Source: Polynucleobacter meluiroseus
Lineage (GTDB): Bacteria; Verrucomicrobiota; Verrucomicrobiia; Opitutales; UBA953
Assembly (NCBI GenBank): GCA_943323725.2
Contig: CALPIW020000069.1
Span: 1 to 7,311, forward strand
Length of the DNA stretch: 7,311 nt
Reading direction: 5' to 3'
Position numbers and translations under genes: made by a program. Below, one piece after another: positions 1 to 5,318 of this stretch (positions within the stretch are counted from its first letter, which is position 1; each line of letters opens with the position of its first letter). The notes below the pieces were generated by a model. It was not told where the DNA came from. It saw only the letters and a program-made list of their open reading frames with translations, and did no database searches.

Positions 1-796
1 CCCCGGCCACGGCCATACTGGGCACGAAAGGCACGACTCCGGAGTATTCTTCCCCTTTTAACTTGGTTTGGATGAGGCCCGGCAGGACGGTGATGACCCC
101 GACGACGGACCCCCCGAAAAGGCAGAAAACCGCCCCTTGCCAGCCGCAGAAGGCCCCGACGCCGGCGCAAAGGATGATGTCGGCCTCGCCCATGGCCTCG
201 CGGCCGGCCAGGACGGTCCCGATCGTCCGGATCCACCAGACCAGGGCGGTGCCGGCGGCGACGCCCAGCAGGGCGTCCATCAGCGCCCGAAAACGGTTCA
301 CGGCCTCGATGGCGTGGGCGGTCTCGCCGTGGATCGAGGGCACGAGCATCGCGGCGACCAGGCCGGTGCCGACCAAGGCGAAGTTCGGAGCGTCCGGCAC
401 CGTCATGTCATCGAGGTCGCAACCCGAGAGGACGACGAGCAGGGGAAGGAAGACGCAAGCGACGGCGGCCTTGCCCGGCGGCAGGAAGGACCACGCGGCG
501 ACGAAGAGCAGGGCGGTGATCAGTTCGACGAGCGGATAACGGACGGAGATGCTCGCTCCGCAGCATTTCGCTCGACCGCGGAGGGAGAGCCAGCCGAACA
601 GCGGGATGTTATACCAGAAAGGGATCGGCTGACCGCAGGCGCAGCGTGAACCCGGGGTGACGATCGATTCGCCCTTGGGCAGGCGATGGATGCAGACGTT
701 GAGGAAGCTGCCGACGCAGGCGCCGAAGGTTCCGGCGGTCAGCATGGCGAACCCGGGATGCAGCTGGGCGAAGTTCCGGAGGTCGGCGAGCGTCAT
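1..796 (-). CDS. pilD: Type IV prepilin peptidase (A24 family), 3' end cut by window edge
   Basis: This inner-membrane aspartic protease would cleave the leader peptides of type IV pilins or type II secretion pseudopilins and usually also N-methylates the new N-terminus. Translation gives 265 codons before the left edge. The N-terminal domain shows GSFLNVCIHRLP (residues 29-40), a cysteine-bearing cytoplasmic loop (C52, C54, C78, C79), NIPLFGWLSLRGR (63-75) and RYPLVEL (86-92). The peptidase domain follows, with the first catalytic aspartate in DLDDMTVPD (D127) and the second in GEAD (D206), then GAFCGW (214-219). VPFVPSMAVAG at 255-265 matches the usual C-terminal signature, so only a short tail is missing. 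About six to eight hydrophobic segments are visible. The start ATG lies 2 nt after the aroE stop with no Shine-Dalgarno, which suggests re-initiation. The cysteine spacing differs from the usual CxxC pairs, and GEAD replaces the usual GxGD. Family assignment is firm; the symbol is by function. Confidence 0.92.
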   Translation of the reverse strand, partial: MTLADLRNFAQLHPGFAMLTAGTFGACVGSFLNVCIHRLPKGESIVTPGSRCACGQPIPFWYNIPLFGWLSLRGRAKCCGASISVRYPLVELITALLFVAAWSFLPPGKAAVACVFLPLLVVLSGCDLDDMTVPDAPNFALVGTGLVAAMLVPSIHGETAHAIEAVNRFRALMDALLGVAAGTALVWWIRTIGTVLAGREAMGEADIILCAGVGAFCGWQGAVFCLFGGSVVGVITVLPGLIQTKLKGEEYSGVVPFVPSMAVAG

Positions 797-798
797 GG

Positions 799-1686
799 TC
801 AGAGGGCGGATTCACCGAGCGCGGTGCGCATCGGGGCGTCAGGCGGCAGCATGCCGTTCCAGAGCCGGAAGGCGAGCGCTCCCTGCCAGCGGAGCATCGA
901 ACGACCGTCGCAGCCGGCGACGCCGCGTTCGCGCGCGTCCTGGAGCAGCCGCGAGGGTTCGGCGCCGTAGGTCGTATCGAAGACGAACTGGCCGACGGCG
1001 AGTTGCTCGGCCGGGAAGGGCGAGGCGTCCGTCGGCTTGAGGCCGAGCGTCGTGCAGTTGACGATCACCGCGTCGGGCTCGGCCTTGATCTCCGCGAGCC
1101 CCGCGGCCCGCACGCGCGGGTCGCCGAGCGTGGCGGCCAAGTCGGCCGCCTTGGCGACGTCGCGATTATGGAGGCTGAGCGAAGCGCAGCCATCGTCGAG
1201 GCAGGCGGCAGCGACGGCGCGGGCGGCGCCACCTGAGCCGAGCAGGATCACCGGACGGTCTTTCGTCGTGCCGCCGGTGCGTTCGCGCAGCGCTTCCAGG
1301 AAGCCTTGGCCGTCCGTGGTGTGGCCGGCCCAGCCGGTCGGCGTGCGCACGAGCGTGTTCACCGACTCGGCGCGTCGGGCCTCGGGCGAGAGCGTCGCGA
1401 CGAGCGTCAGCGCCTGGATCTTGTGCGGGACGGTCAGGTTCACGCCGGCGAAGCCTTTGCCATGCAGGAGCGTCAGCGCTGCCGGCAGTTCCTCGGCGGT
1501 GATGTGCAGGCGATGGTAGCGCACGCCCGCGAGGCGGGGGTGCGTCGGGAGCAGCATCGCCAGCGCGGCGTTGTGCATCGCCGGGCTGAGCGAGTGCGCG
1601 ATCGGGTCGCCGAGCACGCCGAGCTGGCCGGGCGCGACGGTGGCCGTCCGTAGGGCGGCCAGCGTGAGGGTGTCAGGCGCGCTCAT
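799..1686 (-). CDS. aroE: Shikimate dehydrogenase (NADP+)
   Basis: This cytoplasmic enzyme reduces 3-dehydroshikimate to shikimate with NADPH in the chorismate pathway. The 295-residue length is typical. The substrate-binding domain shows GDPIAHSLSPAMHN (residues 26-39) and GVNLTVPHK with the catalytic lysine K89. The catalytic aspartate is D125 in GHTTDGQG. The nucleotide-binding domain shows GSGGAARAV (150-158) and N174-R175, the pair that usually contacts the NADP 2'-phosphate. The C-terminal signature MLRWQGALAF starts at M264. I chose the ATG at 1686 because the family-like sequence begins just after it; reading further upstream only enters the preceding gene out of frame. A weak TGGAA lies 7 nt before this ATG. 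The start overlaps the end of the SirB1-like gene by 14 nt, and the stop lies 2 nt before the prepilin peptidase start, so all three are probably co-transcribed. The usual Asn of the NTDG motif is T123 here. Confidence 0.95.
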   Translation of the reverse strand: MSAPDTLTLAALRTATVAPGQLGVLGDPIAHSLSPAMHNAALAMLLPTHPRLAGVRYHRLHITAEELPAALTLLHGKGFAGVNLTVPHKIQALTLVATLSPEARRAESVNTLVRTPTGWAGHTTDGQGFLEALRERTGGTTKDRPVILLGSGGAARAVAAACLDDGCASLSLHNRDVAKAADLAATLGDPRVRAAGLAEIKAEPDAVIVNCTTLGLKPTDASPFPAEQLAVGQFVFDTTYGAEPSRLLQDARERGVAGCDGRSMLRWQGALAFRLWNGMLPPDAPMRTALGESAL

Positions 1687-2518
1687 CGGTCTGTTCCAGG
1701 GCGTGGACGAAGGTGAGGAAGAGGCGGCTGCTGCGGTCGTCGCCTTGCGCTTCGAACTGCGAGACGAGGTTGCGGCAGCAGCGGGCGAGTGTCTGGTGCG
1801 TCGTAACAGGCCGGAGGAACGCCTCATCGGCGGGCAGCTGGTTGTCGAGCAGCAGGAGCTGCACTTCCGCGCGGGTGCGGAAGGCGCCGCCTTCGTAGCA
1901 GTCGAGGTAGAGCGGTTCGCGTCCGCGGAAGATGCCGACCATGAAGCGACCGGGCAGGCCGACCGGTTCGACGGGCAGGCCGAGGCGGCGGGCGACGAGC
2001 AGGAAGATCAGGCAGAGCGAGATCGGGATGCCGCGACGGCTGCGGATCACCTGGGAGAGCAGGGAAGAGGCCGGGATGGCGAAGCTCTCCTGGGCGCCGC
2101 GGTAGCCTTCTTCGCCGAAGATCACGCGGCAGAGCAGGCGGCACTTCCCGCGGACGTCGAGCGGTTCGGCGATGAGCTCGCGCGTCCGTTCGGCCAGGCG
2201 GTCGAGTTCGGCGGAGTAGGCGTCGTCGGCCAGCGAGGGGTCGGTGGCGCGTTCGAGCAGGAGGCAGGCTTCTTCGAGGTCGCAGTGCGCGTCCCGGATG
2301 TGCGCGAGGAAGGAGTGGGCGGCCGCTTCCGGGGTGCGAAGGTCGGTGAGCAGCAGGCGGGCGTGGGCGGCCAGGGTCTCAACCTTGGTCAGGCCTTCCA
2401 GCCAGAGCACACCCGGCAGGCCCGCCGCCTTCAGCTTGGCGAGCACGGCTTGGCGGACGACCGGTGAAGGGTCGTCGAGGAGGCGCTCCAAGGTCGCCAG
2501 CTCCGCGTCGTGCGTCAT
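1673..2518 (-). CDS. SirB1/transglutaminase-like family protein
   Basis: This 281-residue protein belongs to the SirB1-type transglutaminase-like family (Transglut_core2), whose biochemical role is not well established. The signature is the block from roughly residue 150 to 210: SSLLSQVIRSRRGIPISL, then ARRLGLPVEPVGLPGRFMVGIF, then YLDCY. The N-terminus has DPSPVVRQAVLAKLKAAG (residues 16-33), which resembles a HEAT repeat; the segment between is helical and acidic. The family usually has PGHF where this protein has PGRF (R191), so the histidine expected of a transglutaminase triad is absent; C169 sits in the segment where a nucleophile could lie. It is probably cytoplasmic, since no signal peptide or membrane segment is visible. 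It is the first gene of the leftward unit, diverging from clpB. Its start ATG has only a weak AAGG about 12 nt upstream. The family call is good; an enzymatic role is doubtful. Confidence 0.85.
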   Translation of the reverse strand: MTHDAELATLERLLDDPSPVVRQAVLAKLKAAGLPGVLWLEGLTKVETLAAHARLLLTDLRTPEAAAHSFLAHIRDAHCDLEEACLLLERATDPSLADDAYSAELDRLAERTRELIAEPLDVRGKCRLLCRVIFGEEGYRGAQESFAIPASSLLSQVIRSRRGIPISLCLIFLLVARRLGLPVEPVGLPGRFMVGIFRGREPLYLDCYEGGAFRTRAEVQLLLLDNQLPADEAFLRPVTTHQTLARCCRNLVSQFEAQGDDRSSRLFLTFVHALEQTDERA

Positions 2519-2570
2519 GGCGGTTTTCTACCTTCGGCTCCAGGCTTTGGGCAACAAGGGAGTCCGCCCG

Positions 2571-2587
2571 CCGAGGTCTTTTCTCGG
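2571..2587. repeat. Inverted repeat CCGAG-N7-CTCGG
   Basis: Perfect 5-bp arms surround the 7-nt loop GTCTTTT, the same geometry as two other repeats in this intergenic region. It could be half of an operator or a weak stem-loop in a leader; its short arms make chance possible. Confidence 0.35.
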
Positions 2588-2588
2588 T

Positions 2589-2605
2589 TGACGAACCCCG
2601 CGTCA
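2589..2605. repeat. Inverted repeat TGACG-N7-CGTCA
   Basis: Perfect 5-bp arms surround AACCCCG, one base after the preceding repeat. Arms and spacing resemble a dimeric regulator site in general form, but no regulator can be named. Confidence 0.35.
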
Positions 2606-2610
2606 GGCCA

Positions 2611-2625
2611 GCGACAACTCGTCGC
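2611..2625. repeat. Inverted repeat GCGAC-N5-GTCGC
   Basis: Perfect 5-bp arms surround AACTC. A second copy of the right arm, GTCGC, occurs at 2641-2645 and gives an alternative pairing partner. It is followed by the palindrome CCCCGGGG at 2626-2633. Confidence 0.35.
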
Positions 2626-2665
2626 CCCCGGGGACGCATTGTCGCTCGGCTGTCTCTCCGCTTCC

Positions 2666-2694
2666 TTGGTACAGGCCCTTTTACGGCCTTTAGT
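2666..2694 (+). promoter_or_regulatory. Candidate sigma-70-like promoter for clpB
   Basis: TTGGTA at 2666-2671 (4 of 6 to TTGACA) and TTTAGT at 2689-2694 (4 of 6 to TATAAT) are separated by exactly 17 nt. Transcription would begin near 2701, giving a leader of about 34 nt. The match is moderate and the region is GC-rich, so this is a candidate only. A perfect inverted repeat fills the spacer. Confidence 0.35.
2673..2689. repeat. Inverted repeat AGGCC-N7-GGCCT in the promoter spacer
   Basis: The arms AGGCC (2673-2677) and GGCCT (2685-2689) are perfect complements around CTTTTAC. The repeat lies between the candidate -35 and -10 boxes, a position where a repressor or a MerR-like activator could bind. 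The short arms make chance possible. Confidence 0.4.
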
Positions 2695-2697
2695 CGT

Positions 2698-2738
2698 GCC
2701 TCCGGTTTGGAACGGACGGTGCATATCCGATGGTATGT
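2698..2738 (+). promoter_or_regulatory. Possible leader hairpins enclosing the clpB start codon
   Basis: Two small stems can be drawn in tandem. In the second, CATATCC (2722-2728) pairs with GGTATG (2732-2737) around the loop GAT, with one bulged T and an outer G-U pair at 2721/2738; the right arm contains the clpB ATG at 2735-2737. In the first, TCCG (2701-2704) pairs with CGGA (2713-2716) and the stem extends by CC/GG across a bulged C. If transcription starts near 2701 the outer part of the first stem would be lost. The second stem is A/U-rich for this genome and would suit a temperature-sensitive control of a heat-shock gene, but that is inference. Confidence 0.3.
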
Positions 2739-5287
2739 CTACTCCTTACGGCAACCTGACCGAAAAGACCTCCGAAGCCCTCCAGCAGGCGCAGAGCGAG
2801 GCGATGCAGCGTCGCAATCCGGCGCTCGAACCTGCGCACCTCCTGCACGGCCTGCTCACGCAGGAAGGCGGCGTGACTTCCTCGCTCTTCCGTCGCGCGG
2901 GCAAGGATGAGGCCGCCCTCGCCACGGCCGTCGCCGGCCAGCTCGCCCGCCTGCCCAAGCTCGCGCAGGCCGCGGGCCAGCCCGGGCTTTCTTCCGAGAC
3001 CCACGCGCTCTTGCTCAAGGCCAAGGACGAAGCCGAGACGATGAAGGACGATTTCGTGTCGGCCGAACACGTGCTGCTCGCGCTCGCCGAGACGCCTTCG
3101 CTCCGTCCGGCGTTCGCCGCGGTCGGGTTCGATCGTAAGGCGATCCTCGCCGCGCTCCAGGCCGTGCGCGGTTCCCAGCGTGTGACCTCGGCCAACCCGG
3201 AGGCTACGTACGAAGCCCTTTCCAAGTACGGACAGGATCTCACCGCCCGCGCCCGCACGGGCAAGATGGATCCCGTCATCGGCCGCGATGAGGAGATCCG
3301 CCGGGTCATCCGCATCCTTTCCCGCCGTACCAAGAACAACCCCGTGCTCATCGGCGAACCCGGCGTCGGCAAGACTGCCGTCGTCGAGGGTCTCGCCCAG
3401 CGCATCGTCAACGGCGACGTCCCCGAAAGCCTGCGCGACAAGACCCTGTTCTCCCTGGACATGGGCTCGCTGATCGCCGGCGCGAAGTATCGCGGTGAGT
3501 TCGAAGAACGCCTCAAGGCCGTGCTCAACGAGGTGAAGTCCGCCGAGGGCGGCATCCTGCTCTTCATCGACGAGATGCACACCCTCGTCGGGGCCGGCAA
3601 GGCCGACGGCGCGATGGACGCCGCCAATCTCCTCAAGCCCATGCTGGCCCGCGGTGAGCTGCATTGCATCGGCGCCACGACGCTCAAGGAGTTCCGCGAG
3701 CACGTGGAGAAGGATCCCGCGCTCGAACGCCGCTTCCAGCAGGTCTTGGTCGAGCCCCCCAGCGTGCCCGATACGGTCTCGATCCTCCGCGGACTCAAGG
3801 AACGCTTCGAGGTGCACCACGGCGTGCGCATCGAGGACGCCGCGCTCGTCGAGGCGGCCACGCTGTCCGACCGCTACATCACCGCGCGCTTCCTGCCCGA
3901 CAAGGCCATCGATCTCATCGACGAGGCCTGCGCCCAGATCCGCACCGAGATCGACAGCGTGCCGCAGGAACTCGACGCCCTTAACCGCCGCGTGCTCCAG
4001 CTCGAGGTCGAGGAATCCGCTCTGAAGAACGAGAAGGACGAAGCCTCCAAGGCCCGCCTCGCCGTGCTCCGCAAGGAACTCGGCGCCGCCCGTGAGGAGC
4101 AGACCGCCTTCCGCGCCCGCTGGGTCGCCGACAAGGAGGCCGTGACCAAGGTCCGTTCTTCCCGGGCGCAGCTCGAGGATGCCAAGGCCGCGATGGCCAA
4201 GGCCGAGCGTGCCGGCAAGCTGGAGGAAGTCGCCAAGCTCGAAGGGACCGCGAAGTCGGCCACGGGTCTCTTCCGCGAGACCGTCACGCCCGAAGAGGTC
4301 GCCGAAGTCGTGGCCCGCTGGACCGGCGTGCCCGTGAGCAAGCTGCTCGAAGGCGAGCGCCAGAAGATCCTCCGCCTGCCCGACAATCTCAAGGCCCGCG
4401 TCGTCGGCCAGGAAGAGGCCGTGCGCGTCGTCGCCGAAGCCGTCCAGCGCTCCCGCGCCGGCGTCCAGGATCCGCGCCGCCCCGTCGGCTCATTCCTCTT
4501 CCTCGGCCCCACCGGCGTCGGCAAGACCGAGCTCGCCAAGGCGCTCGCGACCGAACTCTTCGACAGCGAGAAGTCGATGATCCGCATCGATATGTCCGAG
4601 TATATGGAGAAGCATGCCGTCTCGCGTCTCGTCGGCGCGCCTCCCGGCTACGTCGGCCACGAGGAAGGCGGTCAGCTCACCGAGGCCCTCCGCCGTCACC
4701 CTTACGCCGTCGTCCTCCTGGACGAGGTCGAGAAGGCGCACCCCGAGGTCTTCAACATCCTGCTCCAGGTCCTGGACGACGGACGCCTGACCGATTCGCA
4801 GGGCCGCACCGTGGATTGTCGCAACGCGATCTTCATCATGACCTCGAACATCGGCAGCCGGCACATCGCCGAGCACGCCGGCTTCGGTCTCACGGACAGC
4901 GTCCGCGAATCCGTCATGGCGGACCTCCGCGCTCATTTCCGCCCGGAGTTCCTGAACCGCATCGACGACATCGCGCTCTTCAGTCCGCTCGGCCCCGAGC
5001 AGGTCGCCGCCATCGCGGCCATCATGCTGCGCGGCCTCAACGACCGCCTCGCCACCAAGCGCATCCGTCTCGACTTCGATAAGGCCGCCCTGGCCCTGAT
5101 CGCCGAGAAGGGCTTCGACCCCGTGTACGGTGCGCGGCCCCTGCGCCGCTACCTCCAGCGCGAGGTCGAGACCTCGCTCGCCAAGGCCATGCTCGCCGGT
5201 GAAATCCCCGACGGCAGCCTCGTCCGCGTCAAGCGGGCCAAGGACGCCCTCGGGTTCGAGGTCAAGGACGGCGGGTTTTCGGATTGA
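2735..5287 (+). CDS. clpB: ATP-dependent disaggregase ClpB (Hsp100)
   Basis: ClpB is a cytoplasmic hexameric AAA+ chaperone that, with DnaK, threads aggregated proteins through its pore. The protein has 850 residues. Domains in order: a two-repeat Clp N-domain (about 5-145); AAA+ D1 with Walker A GEPGVGKT (K213), Walker B FIDE (E280) and pore-loop Y252; the coiled-coil middle domain (about 410-510); and AAA+ D2 with Walker A GPTGVGKT (K597), Walker B LLDE (E664) and pore-loop Y639 in GYVG. All ATPase and pore residues are present. The segment between NIGS and FRPEF has the same length as in E. coli ClpB, with no extra ClpP-docking loop, which excludes ClpA/ClpC. The ATG at 2735 begins just before the conserved NLTEKT; an in-frame ATG at 2510 would add 75 residues unlike the family. 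No strong Shine-Dalgarno is visible. Measured between equivalent residues, the middle domain is about 15 residues shorter than in E. coli, and its second motif is missing. Confidence 0.97.
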   Translation: MSTPYGNLTEKTSEALQQAQSEAMQRRNPALEPAHLLHGLLTQEGGVTSSLFRRAGKDEAALATAVAGQLARLPKLAQAAGQPGLSSETHALLLKAKDEAETMKDDFVSAEHVLLALAETPSLRPAFAAVGFDRKAILAALQAVRGSQRVTSANPEATYEALSKYGQDLTARARTGKMDPVIGRDEEIRRVIRILSRRTKNNPVLIGEPGVGKTAVVEGLAQRIVNGDVPESLRDKTLFSLDMGSLIAGAKYRGEFEERLKAVLNEVKSAEGGILLFIDEMHTLVGAGKADGAMDAANLLKPMLARGELHCIGATTLKEFREHVEKDPALERRFQQVLVEPPSVPDTVSILRGLKERFEVHHGVRIEDAALVEAATLSDRYITARFLPDKAIDLIDEACAQIRTEIDSVPQELDALNRRVLQLEVEESALKNEKDEASKARLAVLRKELGAAREEQTAFRARWVADKEAVTKVRSSRAQLEDAKAAMAKAERAGKLEEVAKLEGTAKSATGLFRETVTPEEVAEVVARWTGVPVSKLLEGERQKILRLPDNLKARVVGQEEAVRVVAEAVQRSRAGVQDPRRPVGSFLFLGPTGVGKTELAKALATELFDSEKSMIRIDMSEYMEKHAVSRLVGAPPGYVGHEEGGQLTEALRRHPYAVVLLDEVEKAHPEVFNILLQVLDDGRLTDSQGRTVDCRNAIFIMTSNIGSRHIAEHAGFGLTDSVRESVMADLRAHFRPEFLNRIDDIALFSPLGPEQVAAIAAIMLRGLNDRLATKRIRLDFDKAALALIAEKGFDPVYGARPLRRYLQREVETSLAKAMLAGEIPDGSLVRVKRAKDALGFEVKDGGFSD

Positions 5288-5298
5288 AGGAAGCCGCC

Positions 5299-5317
5299 GG
5301 CCGAGGGAGTCTCGGCC
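5299..5317 (+). promoter_or_regulatory. Hairpin with the ribosome binding site in its loop
   Basis: GGCCGAG (5299-5305) and CTCGGCC (5311-5317) are perfect 7-bp complements around the loop GGAGT. The loop holds the GGAG core of the Shine-Dalgarno of the oxidoreductase gene, and the ATG follows one base after the stem. No run of T follows, so it is not a standard intrinsic terminator for clpB. It could present or restrict the ribosome binding site, or partly separate clpB expression from the lipid A genes. Confidence 0.6.
5303..5309 (+). promoter_or_regulatory. Shine-Dalgarno of the oxidoreductase gene
   Basis: GAGGGAG ends 9 nt before the ATG at 5319. It is the only clear Shine-Dalgarno in the window and decides that start over longer in-frame readings. 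Confidence 0.65.
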
Positions 5318-5318
5318 C

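Larger units (their letters stand above)
2519..2734. other. Divergent intergenic region between the SirB1-like gene and clpB
   Basis: This 216-nt stretch must hold the promoters of both divergent units. It contains no convincing small gene, no CIRCE element (TTAGCACTC-N9-GAGTGCTAA) and no clear sigma-32 heat-shock promoter of the E. coli type. It does hold four short perfect inverted repeats and one plausible sigma-70-like promoter towards clpB, listed separately. I could not find a convincing promoter reading leftwards to the SirB1-like gene. Confidence 0.8.

Noticed and set aside
68..649. Rightward open frame of 193 residues near the left edge
   Set aside because: It is antisense to the prepilin peptidase, whose conserved motifs are clear on the other strand; the rightward product is low-complexity.
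1687..1827. A longer AroE beginning at 1827
   Set aside because: The added 47 residues are a low-complexity out-of-frame reading of the SirB1-like gene; the family sequence starts after the ATG at 1686.
1571..2467. Rightward open frame of 298 residues opposite the SirB1-like gene
   Set aside because: Its product is an Ala/Gly/Glu/Val-rich antisense reading with no recognisable domain.
2588..2617. TTGACG (2588-2593) with GACAAC (2612-2617) as a clpB promoter
   Set aside because: The -35 box is good but the -10 box matches only 3 of 6 positions; the pair at 2666/2689 has better balance and spacing.
2510..2734. A 75-residue N-terminal extension of ClpB from an in-frame ATG at 2510
   Set aside because: The extra sequence does not resemble ClpB, starts inside the divergent SirB1-like gene, and crosses the region with the candidate promoter; the ATG at 2735 sits right before the conserved NLTEKT.
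2690..3861. Long leftward open frames opposite clpB (2690-3820 and 2746-3861)
   Set aside because: They are antisense shadows of a well-supported gene in GC-rich DNA and show no family features.
5299..5317. Intrinsic terminator after clpB
   Set aside because: The stem is strong but no T-run follows, and the loop holds the next gene's Shine-Dalgarno, so it is better read as a translational element.
5130..5318. A longer oxidoreductase beginning at 5130
   Set aside because: The extension reads the end of clpB in another frame and is rich in Arg/Ser/Pro; the Rossmann start and Shine-Dalgarno support 5319.
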